Shown piece by piece: positions 24,782 to 36,317 of a DNA stretch of 64,000 nt; the stretch's first letter is position 1; every line of letters starts with the position of its first letter. The notes beneath the pieces were generated by a model that did no database searches, was not told the DNA's origin, and saw only the letters and a program-made list of their open reading frames with translations. The position numbers and the translations under genes were made by a program. This DNA is from Gentiana macrophylla (Eukaryota; Streptophyta; Magnoliopsida; Gentianales; Gentianaceae), in the NCBI GenBank assembly GCA_026214975.1, contig CM047810.1, positions 3,286,001-3,350,000 on the forward strand, in the 5' to 3' direction.

Positions 24782-26640
24782 ACAGGTTTTCTCTCTTTAT
24801 TCAACATTTGACTTAGAGCACTTGTACTTGATACTGTAAAACATGTTAAGTCAGTAAAATAGATATTTAAATAATCCAGATCTACTAAAAAAAATATCTG
24901 CAGCAAAGTCTCAGCTCAATTCTTTCAAATACATAATATGTAAATTGTACGGTACATGTAATGCATGAAATACAGATTCTTTATACAAATTATACTATGT
25001 AGATATTTTGATGCATATATTTGTTTAAAGCCTCCGGTATCTAAAATCAACTGATCCGACAAATCTGATGTGTGGTTCGGGTCGTGCCTGCAAAGTCTTG
25101 TTTTTACTCAAGGTTTCTTACACAAATTAAAATTTCTGTAAAAATAAAGAAAAACGGTGATCAATATTGTAATATAAAGAATATGTTTAAAGTAATTGAT
25201 GCAAGTGCCATACATACATACTTTATTGTCAGTTACATTAGCATGTTTTACACCTGGCATGTATGTAATTTTCTTGTTACATTTGCCAATCCTAGCTGTA
25301 TTATACATATATATGTGTGCAGTTCTTCCAGAAATCAAAATTTGTAGTAGCCTATATTCTTTGAAATTTTTGTAAGAAACCTTTGTGAGTGTTTATTCAA
25401 ACAAGAAATATAATCAAGAAAGAGTTTTTTCCCCCCAATTTTGAAATTTATAGTTTAAAAGGGAGGGGGGAAAAGTGATTTATCTATCCCTATCTTTGGT
25501 CTACGATCTCAGAAGGAGTCTCAATCAATTATTCTCGTGAACTACTACGAGAGGCCGGACACTTCTAAATCCAGAGCTCTGATATAAATTGTAAGATTTT
25601 ATCTCTGTAAGTTTGATTTGTACACTGAACATTTTATTCATGTTGTAATAGGATTTAATTATAATTGTGATAATTCTAATTTAAATTTAAATTCAACGTA
25701 TTTGGGAACCTAATCGGTCATACACATATAGAATATTCCTAAAAAAGAAATTCAATAAATTATTCGCGTGAACTACTACCGTCGTATACTTCTGCATTTG
25801 GAACTCTGATATAAATCATGAGTCTCTGATATAAGTTTTAAATTTCGGTCAGTTTAATTGGTACAATGAATTTCTAATTCGTTTTGTATTAGGATCTAAT
25901 TTTAATTGTTAGAATTCTAATTTATATTTACATTCAATGGATCCTAATCAGTTTCACACATATAATATCAAAGACAAATTTTCTCTCTTTAGTCGGCACT
26001 TGGCTTACATGCATACTTTCTTGTCAGTTACATTTGCATGTTTTACACTTGGCATGTCAATCCTAGCTGTCTTATACACATATTATATGAATATACAAAA
26101 ATAATTAAGACACTGCCTTCATCCCCAAAACTCATCCACATAAAAAATGGTTTTTGTGGTCCAGAAATCTTTTTTTTTTTTTTTTTTTTTTAATTGTTAA
26201 AATATATGGTTAAAAGTTTTGTATGGATGATTTGTGTGCACGTTTTATGTGCTTATTAAATCACTATTGATATATATACAATTGTTGTGTGTGTGTTTTT
26301 GTTAGTACTAGCTAGCTGGCCTTATACATATATGTGTGTGCATTTCTTCAAGCAATCAAGATTATTGTGAGAAACCTTTATGTATTTTTATTCAAACAAG
26401 AAATATAACCAAGAAAGAGTTGGTTTCCTCAAATTCTTAAATTTTTGTAGTATAAAAAAGAGGGGGACTAAGTGATTTATCAATCACTCGTCTCTTGGTT
26501 AACGATCTTAGGAGTCTCTTTAAACTATTCTCGTGAATTATTATCAATGGCCGGAATACTTCTACAACCAGAGAACTGATATAAATCGTGAGATTTTATT
26601 TCGGTGAGTTCGATATATAATTAAATACAATGAATTTTTT
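24782..26640. repeat. Diverged tandem duplication of about 1 kb plus a third partial copy
   Basis: Shared blocks recur in order. ttttctctctttattc... is at 24786 and 25978. tcagttacattagcatgttt is at 25230 and tcagttacatttgcatgttt at 26023. tattcaaacaagaaatataa is at 25394 and 26390. The block ctctgatataaatc with ctactac is at 25540, 25775 and 26540. No coding frame is apparent. Confidence 0.7.
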
Positions 26641-26645
26641 ATTTA

Positions 26646-26935
26646 CTACTTCCGTCCTACAAAAAATGTTTATTTTTTGTGGTGCATATATATTAAGAAA
26701 TTAATTAATATGTTGTATTTTAAGTACTAATATACCCCTATCACATAATAAATGATGTTTTTGGAATATGAAATAAATATATAAACATTAAATGTTAGCA
26801 TAAAGATATATTTGAAAAAAAAAAATACATTAAATAATATGTTGAGAGAACTCATTTTTTAATTAATATTTTTTATGAGAGAACTCATTTTAAAAATATG
26901 AAAACATTTTATGGGACAGAGGTAGCAGTTGTATA
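26646..26935. mobile_element. Stowaway/mariner-like MITE
   Basis: The ends ctacttccgtcc and gggacagaggtag are inverted repeats of each other (10 of 12 bases in the core). The spacing is about 290 bp, the interior is AT-rich, and a TA sits just outside the left end. Confidence 0.65.
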
Positions 26936-26939
26936 CATT

Positions 26940-28500
26940 TTGTCAACGGATACACAATTTTTTTCCAATGCAATATCGGTTTTTTTTCTTTTCCAATGGG
27001 GTCCATGGAGCCCATACTGTTGACCATGTCTCTGCCTTTGGTTATGAGTTTTATGATTTTATGTATATATTTTTTTGTGTCGCAAATTTTTTTTGGTTAT
27101 ACGAATAAAATTACAAATTATTAAAATTAATTAAAAAAATAACATTGATGATGATTAGCTGTAAATATCTTCGATTAACCCAACATTATATGGAAAATAA
27201 AATCAAATAATTACGGGTCCACAAATTTCTTACTAATTTGATATTGTAATTCCGCGATATTTATTATTTTTGTCTGATGTATGAACACAATATTTTTTTA
27301 TGATTTTAATAGCAAAATAATATCCCAAAAATTAGGATCAATCCCTAATAGTGTGGAGCCAAAATCAGTACAATTTCATAAAAACAAGGGATTTCTTTTG
27401 ATTTGTATACACCAAATTGAGGGGACCAATTAATTAAAATTTATAAGAAACTTACACTTACCAAATGATAACCAAAAAAAAAAACATGCCTCATAAATCG
27501 TTTTTGATTTTGCTTGGAAAAAAAACGATTTCGGTTTATAATGGAAGGCTTAAAAGGCATCATGTAAATCTACTTTTACCTTTAAAGACACCTCAATAAA
27601 TAAATTTTTATTTTAAACGTTAGCGTGTGTCCAAGATAGATTTACTGGGGCGTTCTTAAAGACCCTTTAAAATACCATTCCCTGTTTACCCACTTCTGAT
27701 AAAAAAAAAATACATCATATATTATTGACAGGTGTTTTAATTTACAGATTCGCTGATTGTATTTTATTATTTTATAGAATCTTTATTTAAGGTTAAATGA
27801 ATCAGAATGTCTATTACCATTTATATAAAAAAAAATTTAAAATGTGTTTGCATAATTTCGATTTTACCAATAAACATATAGTATCCGATGCATTTGTATC
27901 AAACTTTATAATAAGGTTGATACACAATAGTGATATTAAATTTGAATATGTTATTATACAATTTTATGATATTAATCATGACGCTATTATATTCAATTAT
28001 TCTGTTGCAATACACGGTTAGACCATTCATCGTAGTGGGACCAATAATAACTATAGGTCTACTCATTCGTCGATTGTGTACAAATCAGTAGTCAAATATT
28101 GTTGTGACACACTTTATTGGTCGTATCGTTTTACAACAATCAATAATCATCGATGGTATAAAAATATATATATAAATCTGATTCTATGTTACTCATATTT
28201 TGTGTACAAAATATTTCCTCTTTACATAGGCGCCATGAATCCTTTTTTCTTTTTTTTTTTTTTTTGGACAGTGAATTCATTATTTTTTAATTAAGGTAAA
28301 AACACAAAATTACAAAATTGGAAAGTAGAACAAAACGCGGGAATATTCATTCGATAAAAGGAAATAAGAATTTCCATTAAATAACCAATTGAAATTTTCT
28401 CTACTGATTGCCTATATATCAGTAATCAATCAAATTTCTATATTTTTCCTCTCTAATCAATTGTATTCTCCTTTAAAATCTTTGCAGATTTAGAAAAAAA
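26940..28500. other. AT-rich intergenic DNA, no gene seen
   Basis: Only short frames without family motifs. The last 120 bp (from about 28380) match the promoter and leader region of the truncated RING gene (about 21036-21110), so they belong to the RFI2-like gene's upstream region. Confidence 0.5.
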
Positions 28501-28528
28501 AAAGTTCAAGAAATTTTTTTATTCAGAA

Positions 28529-31257
28529 ATGGCCTGCAGTGAAGAAGGAAGCAATTTTATGGAGCCAGGAGAAACATGCACTATTTGCTTGGAGCAAATA
28601 CATGTTAATAACGGTGGCAAGGGTTTTGCAAAACTCCGTTGTGGACATATCTTTCATTTATGTAAGTATTAATTTTTTTAAAATTATATTTGTTATTGTT
28701 TTTTGTGAATTTGTTTCAACATCTGTGTATTCTGTGCATTTTTCTGTGTCAGATTTATGTGTTTAATTGTATCACTCTCGTTTTAAAATTCGTCTTTAAT
28801 TTCATATATGGCTGGTTTGTTAGTTTAAGTATAGTTTTTATGTTATAGCAGAAAGTCATTGTCTTTTGGATTCTTTACGTTCACAGCATTGTAAAACACC
28901 TAAAATGATATCGTTTTGGGTTGTTTTCTTTATTGTTTTTTGAAAACGGTGTCGTTTTAAGATTGTTGTTATAGTCACAGCATGGTGTTGTGTAAATGTA
29001 CGTAGATGATCTGATCTCGTTAATTGAAGATGGAAGTTGCCATTGATCGATGTGGTTTAAATTTATTATATATTTTCAAATTGATTAAAATGGTTGATTA
29101 ATTTGATTTTTTAATCAAGTGCTTGAGCGATTTAAAGGGGAAAAAAATCAATGGTTGCACGAATGTATTTTTAAGGCAATTTTTTATAGATGCATAAATA
29201 TTTTCATAGAATAATATCTAGTATACCTTTTTAGGAGATCGATCCATGAACCATCTATGAAACACATCGATCCGTCACTGATTGTGCTCGATTTAAACGA
29301 CTCTAACCATATAAAATTGCTAGTACACAATTTGATTTGATTCAAGAGTTTTAATTTATGATGATTGGTTATAAAAGTTGGAAATAATTTTGTTTAATTA
29401 ATGAAAGTATTAACAAGATTTGTATTTTTAATTATGGTTAATTTGTAGGTTGCATTGGGAGTGAATTCAATTGCAAGGCAATGATGCAATGTCCTAATTG
29501 TAGGACTACTGAAGACAGTGATTGGCTTTACTCTGCTCCCCATACTGTTATGGAAGAAATTAGTTTTGATGATGCTGAAGAAGTCATGGTAAAATAGTTG
29601 TAAATTTAAAACCTTTTTTTTTTTTTTTTTTCGTGTAATACGTTTAATATATCTGATATTTAAAAAAACTCGAAAAAAAATATGCTCACAAAGCTTAATA
29701 TTAGTTATAAAAAAGCTGCTCATAGTTTCCCATGTTATCTTTTGGAACATATTTTTACCCCTATTATGCTTTTTGATCATATGTTTTACAAGTTTCCCCT
29801 GATAATTAAAATGTATCATATATGATACTCTCGGTTTTTTTTTTTTCTTTTTTTGTTGTAAATTATGGCTTTTATGATGATTGTATTAGGGCTTGTATTA
29901 TTTATTAAATTGATTATCCTTAGTTACAATTTTTTTTACCATAACTAATCGTTGATTATGTATATTAATATATATATATACTTGTATTGTAGACTTCCAT
30001 ATTGCAAGGTGCGCATTTACTTCCTTGCCCCTGCCCTTGCCATGATCAAGCTCATGGTCATGTTGTTCCTGGACATGGTGCTCATAACCCTCCTGCAGTT
30101 ACTAGGTAAAGCATATGACTATATATAGTCTTCATTTATTTTTTGTTAGTTGATCCTGATTTTCAAAGGTTTATGAATTCTTAATATAATTAACATGTTA
30201 ATATATTCCTATTTGTATGATGGAGAAAAAAAGTTTATTGATACGTGTCACGTACGTACATTTACAGGTTGTCGAGGGGTCGGAACGTTCAAGGTAAGCA
30301 ACAATTAATTAGCTAATTTTTATGATACAATCGTAATATATCAAGTGTGTGTCTGTCTCTCTAGATCTCTCACACACACAGAAACCATGAGAGGCCGGGC
30401 AAACCATATATATATATATATAACAATAAACCAAAATGGATTAATAATTTAAAGTTGTTTAAGGTTTGAAGTAAATAATTTAATATTGCAGGAAATGGGA
30501 ATCGTAATCAGCAACCAAATGTTGAGATTGGTGGTAGCAGCAACAATGTTGAGTATGGTGCAACTTCTGTAAGAAGATCAGACCCTTATAATCATTCACC
30601 TACCAACCCTTCTGTTGACCGCCGTCAAACTCGCCCTAGTAGGTAATTACGATAATTAATCTTGTTTTTTTTTTTTTTTAATTATTATAACAAGATCATT
30701 ACAACAAAGTTGGTATTGGTATATATATATATATATGTATCAGGCGTAGAGCGAGAGATACGGAAGCTACGAATCGTCCTCGTAGACGGACGAGGCTGAT
30801 GACTGCTATTTATGATGACCCGTTGTCGACGACGACGTTGGTGAACCCAAACACTAATGTTGGTGGGTATATGAGGCCCATACTCAATCATCCGGTGCAT
30901 GTGCTAGAGAGTTTGCCAGAGGTGGTACCGATGTCGTTGAACCAAAACACTATCGGTGGGTACATGGGGCCCATACTACGTCGCCCGGTGTCAGTGCCAG
31001 AGACTATTCCAGAGCATGTGATAGTGCCGATGACGGTGACAGTGGGCCAGAACACTATTGGTGGGTATGTGGGGCCTATACTCAGTCAAACGGTGGCCGT
31101 GCCGATTCCATTGCTGGTGCCAGAGCCGGTGCCGGCAAATTTGAATGCTAATGCGAATAGAGTTTCTGCTGCAGATGAACACTTGTTGGAACTCAGGCTT
31201 AGTCCTCTGGGACAGGATGATATGTTGGAGCTTAGGCTGCAACCTCCAGGAATGTGA
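28529..31257 (+). CDS. RING-finger protein, RFI2-like putative E3 ubiquitin ligase
   Basis: Six exons give 358 codons: 28529-28661, 29449-29588, 29993-30105, 30268-30293, 30492-30642 and 30744-31257. All junctions are GT-AG with agreeing phases. The N-terminal RING (residues about 15-65) reads CTICLEQI, CGHIFHLCCIG and CPNCR. The DWLYSAP stretch just after it is typical of the RFI2 group, which in Arabidopsis affects phytochrome signalling and photoperiodic flowering. The middle has PCPCPCHDQAHGH and a basic RRRARD..RPRRRTR patch that could be a nuclear signal. The C-terminal third has three repeats around residues 228, 259 and 294 (GGYMRPIL, GGYMGPIL, GGYVGPIL), then two LELRL motifs at 336-340 and 349-353. 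A truncated paralogue lies 7 kb upstream. Orthology to RFI2 itself is inferred. Confidence 0.85.
30861..31083 (+). repeat. Three diverged coding repeats in the RFI2-like gene
   Basis: Units beginning ggtgggtatatgaggcccat, ggtgggtacatggggcccat and ggtgggtatgtggggcctat, spaced about 93 and 105 bp apart. They encode GGYxxPIL followed by a Pro/Val-rich stretch. Confidence 0.85.
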
Positions 31258-31296
31258 CCTGGCCTCCAGGATGATATATGCGTATAATCAGCTAGC

Positions 31297-31411
31297 GGTA
31301 TTGTCAAAGCTATAGTTGGTATTAGAAAGGTAAATATACAATAACGTCAAAGCAACGTCTTGTGATATTTAGATATTTGCTTTGACATTATCAAATATAG
31401 CTTTTTCAATA
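31297..31411. repeat. Imperfect hairpin in the likely 3' UTR of the RFI2-like gene
   Basis: cggtattgtcaaagctata pairs with tatagctttttcaataccg about 95 bp later. An inner aacgtcaaagcaa arm pairs with tttgctttgac. It may be a small fold-back element. A role in RNA is not shown. Confidence 0.55.
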
Positions 31412-31788
31412 CCGTTGACTTGATCCTGATCCCAGCCTCTTTTTTAGCATTATATTTCATTGCATCAGATTGGCGGATTTTAGTATGACTTGACGTTTTT
31501 ATTTTACTTGATTTTTTTTTCTTTTTTTTTTTTTGTTGGTAAAACTTTTGGTGGTATTCTTGCATGCATGTTTGATAAAGATCTTATTTGAACATCAATA
31601 TTTATGGCGTCAATTGGATATTTTAGTTTAACTAATGTTTTGATGCTTTAATTTTACTAGTACTAGTATTTTTGTGTGCGCTAATGAAGAATGACATGTA
31701 TGATGTCATGTCTTGTATTGTCCTCTTTAAGTTTATTATTATCTTATTCTTAACGCCTCATGAATTTTTAAAGATGAAACTCCTATAG

Positions 31789-32904
31789 CTCGTTTGGATT
31801 GATAGAATATAAAGAGATAGAATGAATCTGATTAAATGAAATACAATGGAATGAAATGATATCATTTATTCATTTGCGTTTAGTAGAGTAATGGATATTA
31901 ATCATTCTATTCGGCGTTTGTTAGCATCGGAATGAAATTGTTTTTTTTTTTTTTCCTTTTTTCCCATTGTTTGGCAGTCTTTGGCCCAACAATTTTCTTG
32001 TGGAATGGAATGCAAATTAATATTAGTTTTTTAATTCCTAACAGAGTGTTTTTAGACTGACACCACACATAAAACAATCAAACAGTAGAAAGTCGATTTC
32101 ATAGCTAAGAATCGACTTTCGCACGGGCGATTGCCAACTGATCTTCACAATCGACCAGCGGAAATTCGACCATCACCTCTAGAATCGACCGTGAAAAATT
32201 GATTGAACAACGACTGCACAAAAGGCGATTGAACAATCGACCAACAAACAGCAGAAAGTATGAGAATCGACTTTCGCCCGAGCGATTGCCAACTGATCTT
32301 GATAATGGACCAACAAAAAATCAATCCTCACCTCTAGAATCAACCGTGAAAAATCGATTGAACAATGACTGCACAAGAAGGCAAGAACAATCGACCAACA
32401 ACAAAAAATCGATCGAACTTGTAAAAAAAAAAAAAAAGGAAGGTTAGCCAATGATAGTTTTATCGATGAAGAGATGAAATTAAAAGGTTGCAGGCGAAGA
32501 GAAGAAAAAGGTTGTCGATGAAGAGATAATATTAAAAATGTTGTCGATGAAGAGATGAAATTAAAAATGTTGTCGACGATGAGATGAAATTAAAAAAAAA
32601 AGAGTTAAAATAGCATAGATGAAATACCTGAAGCAGAGGTTGCCAATGATGGGTTTTGTCGCAGGAGGAGAAATAGTGATTTTGTGGTTTTCACGAAAAG
32701 CTATGGAATGATTTTTTTAATTCCAGAGTTTATTGTTTCGTTCCATTCCGGCCATTCCTCAGCTAATCTAATAGAATGAAAATCATTAGTTTTCATTCCG
32801 CTGGAATGATAATAAATTTCATTCCTCGGCTTCCAACACGCCAAATCGATGGAATGGAATGAAAAAAGCATTCTTTTCTATTCCATCACCGCAATCCAAA
32901 CGAG
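31789..32904. mobile_element. 1.1-kb TIR element with internal tandem repeats
   Basis: It begins ctcgtttggattg and ends caatccaaacgag, with gaatggaatgaa-rich subterminal DNA on both sides. The interior has two copies of a 154-bp unit (each containing aatcgactttcgc and gcgattgccaactgatctt) at about 32110-32418. Four copies of a ~33-bp unit (tgtcgatgaagagatgaaat) follow at 32460-32600. There is no transposase frame. Target duplication not resolved. Confidence 0.75.
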
Positions 32905-33776
32905 TCATTACAGTGCGTTATGAGACATATAAAGAAGATATCTCATCCTCAAACCTCGTTATGAGGTGAGAGAATTCCATATTTTTATATGATGGGTGAA
33001 ACAATATAAGTTGTCTAATTATAGGCAAATTTAACAAACCGAATCAAAAGATTGTTTGACATTAAAACCAGCCCAAAATATATTACTTTGATTTTGATTA
33101 TTTCCATCTATATATATTTCAAACCAACCCATACTCAACTCAATCTAATTACCCTTTAACCTTCATCATTTGCACCGGCATACGTACGTCATGGTTATTA
33201 ACAGGGAGTAACTACGTTATTACTTTAAACATACATTATTATAATTTTAAATCAAACGGAACATCAAAAACAAATAACTAAATCAAACAAAAACACAAAG
33301 AAACCACTTGTTTGTTTAGGTTTCGCTTGGATTTGAGTTTCTAGATTGTTGTTGGCATTTGGCAACTCTACCAACAAGTTTACATGTTTTTTAGCCTTTG
33401 TCTGCATTAGAATCATTTTACGCGTGCACGGTGCATCTATATATCTACATGTGCACCACAGTCAATCTTATGAAAATTGGTTCTCAACATCAATGTTTTC
33501 AAAGTACTATAAAGACATAAAAACGATTAAACAATTGAGATACCTTGCAACCTTTGATCCGAGTTCTTCTTTTACTCCGTTCCCAAAATGACAACGTTTT
33601 ATTGGACAAATCGGCCTGGTTTGAGTTGATTTTTTAAATTTATTTTTAACGGATATAAAATATACGCACGCACGATTTTTCGTTTCCAATGAGATTCGAA
33701 CCCTAAACCTCGGGTTTGAGTTGAGTTGATTTGTTTTTTTTTTTTTTTTTTTTCTAGCGGCGAGTTGATTTGTTTT

Positions 33777-33947
33777 GAGAAATGATAAGAGTCACAACGA
33801 AAAGACACAACAATGTGCCACAACATTGATCTACGCTATTGATTATTATGGGACGTAGATCAATCAACATATATCCCACAATAATCAATGATGTAGATCA
33901 TTGTTGTGGCACATTGCTGTGTTTTCGTTGTGACTCTATCATTTCTC
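33777..33947. mobile_element. 171-bp fold-back MITE, Mutator-like, with 9-bp target duplication
   Basis: gagaaatgataagagtcaca at the left is answered by tgtgactctatcatttctc at the right. The arms pair for about 60 bases (including caatgtgccacaac / gttgtggcacattg). The exact 9-bp repeat ATTTGTTTT flanks it at 33768-33776 and 33948-33956. Nine-bp duplications are the mark of Mutator-type transposition. Confidence 0.9.
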
Positions 33948-34194
33948 ATTTGTTTTTTTCTTTTAGAAGGAGTTGATTTGTTAAAATACGAAAAAGAACA
34001 AAACCAAACCAATAATGATACGTTTGTTAGGATGGAATGGAATGATTTTTCATTTCATTCTAATGTTTATGTATGATTATAAGGAATGAAATGAAATGAA
34101 ATTTTATTCCAATTGAATGAAAAATGTTCATTTTCATTTCTTTCAAAAATGAATAGAATGCGATGAAATAAAATGAAAATCGACAAAACACGTG

Positions 34195-34690
34195 GGTGAT
34201 GGGGTAAGAGTGGGTGGGTGGTAGGGTAGGTTAGGGTAGGTGATGAAGTATGGTAGGTAGGGTAGGTGTTGGGGTAAGTTTATGTAAGATGCGTAAGGTA
34301 GAATAGGGTAAAATAGGGTAGGGTAGGATAGGATGGGGTGGTGGGGAGGGTAGAGATGGGTAACGTAGGGTAGGTTGGGGTAAAGTAGGGATGGATAGGG
34401 TAGGGTGGTGTGGCAGGTAAGGTAGAGTAGGGTAGGTGGTGGGTAAGGTAGATACGGTGTGGTGGTGGGTAGGATAGGTAGAGTAAGGGTGGGTAGGGAG
34501 TAGGGTAGGCTATGGTGGGTGATGATGGAGTAGAGTAGGTGGTGGGGTAGGTAGGATGCGTAAGGTAGGATATGGTGATGGTGGGGTAGGTAGGGTGGGG
34601 TGGGTAAATATAGGGTATGGTGGGTAGGGTGTGGTGGTAGGTAAGGTGGGGTGGGTAGAGAGGAAGGGTGCAGTGGATGTGGGGTAGAGC
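34195..34690 (+). repeat. G-rich GGGTAGG-type low-complexity block
   Basis: About 500 bp of variations on ggtagggtaggt, strongly G-rich on the plus strand and almost free of C. It sits inside a larger unit (about 34020-34830) whose edges carry ggaatggaatga / tttcattcatacg words like those of the 31789-32904 element. It could be the core of another non-autonomous TIR element. The opposite-strand open frame is low-complexity Pro/Tyr/His/Leu and not a gene. Confidence 0.85.
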
Positions 34691-35873
34691 TACCCCACCT
34701 CAACCCACCATTTTCACTATATCTTATCTTTTATTCTATTCTTTTACATCTCAAACACAATAATTTAATTTATTCTATTTTATTCCTATTAATTTATTCC
34801 ATCATATTTCATTCATACGTAACCAAAATGTCATAACTTTCGGTTTGGCTTTTAATTAGTTTGATTTTTGGTTTTGGAAGCCAATTGATTTTTGTTTTTT
34901 CTTTTATATTATTTTTCCACCTTATTTTTAGCTTGCCACAAGGGTTTTAGTCTCATCGTCGAAATACAGCGATAGCCAAAGGTTTTCTCCCTAGCTCATT
35001 CCGGCGAATCCTCGCAACTGTATAGGTGAATCAATCTTTTCCCCTGTTGGCCTGTTCAACTGATTTATACTTGATTCGTTTATTTAGCGTGTTTGTTCAG
35101 CTAATCTTTTGCTGTTATTCGTTGATTAATAGCAAAAAGGTCTGTTGTTTCGTTGATAATGGTTCATTTGCTTAATGCGATAGCAATTTGATAATTAGGG
35201 TTTGTGGTTCGCTATTGAGAACTTTGTTGTTCACTCTGGCAAAGCATATATGGGTAATAGGTTGTTGTTCTGAAACAAAAAGTTATCAAATCGGCTGATT
35301 CTGAAAGGAAAATGGTAGGTTTGGTGGTTATATTCTGTAAAGTAACTTGCTGACCTTGTCTGTGGTTTTGGGATGGATTATACTTTTTTTATTTGCCTTT
35401 CTTGGTTGAATGTATTATTAATCTACTGACCAGCACGTAAGTATGTATTAGTTAGTAGATGTCAGAATCATAATATCAGAACGGTGGGTTTTCGATTTCT
35501 AGACCCACACAGTTCTCCAACCATATAGCCACGTTTCCCTTAAATGTAGATGTATTTTTTGTTTGCTCAATAGTTCACATTCTGTCGGAATGATAATAGT
35601 ATGACCTAAGCACACAGTTACAATCGTAAGATTCATGATTTGATGTTTGATGCATTCCTTTGGGTGCACCCACTTGATTGTTTGTAATCGACATATTCTT
35701 GGGTGTCTCAAATGTGCTATCTTCTGGCCTTTTCTGTAGAGTTACACTTCCTTGAAAGTACGTCTATGGTTTACTGGACATGACATTTTTATTTATTGAT
35801 AATATTCCCACCCATTTTGTGATTTTGTAGCTTTTACACTACTGAAGTCCAAGGTAACTCAGGAACAGCCAAA

Positions 35874-36282
35874 ATGTCTCGGAAAGGTTTGATGGAGCAA
35901 GATCTAAGTAAGCTGAAAGTAGAAGAATTACATCCTCTTTCACCTGAAGTTATTTCTCGTCAAGCTACGATTAACATAGGTATGATGTTCCACATTTATC
36001 TCTCCTAGAGTATATGAGTTGATTGGGTGATTAATTAAACTTACACTTTCTGCATCAATGCTGTGTCTGGTGTGGGCTGCTTGTTTATTCGTTGATGCTT
36101 TGCTTAATGTTTGTCTTGTTTCGTCAGGTACTATTGGACATGTGGCACATGGAAAGTCAACTGTTGTGAAAGCAATATCTGGTGTCCAGGTTCCGTGTTG
36201 TTTGTTTGAACTTTCATAGTGTCTCAAGTTCTGGACTCGAAAAGTCTTTGCACATTGCAATGTTGTGGTTTTGTGTGCATAA

Positions 36283-36317
<35 letters not shown>

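Noticed and set aside
27797..28021. 74-residue plus frame with Ile/Phe/Asn-rich product
   Set aside because: The composition follows the local AT content. There is no family motif and no conserved neighbour.
29394..29819. 141-residue minus-strand frame
   Set aside because: It overlaps exon 2 of the RFI2-like gene and has a Lys run from a poly-T tract; no family motif.
34143..34703. 186-residue open frame on the minus strand
   Set aside because: It is the complement of the G-rich block. The product is a monotone mix of Pro, Leu, Tyr, His and Ser with no domain.
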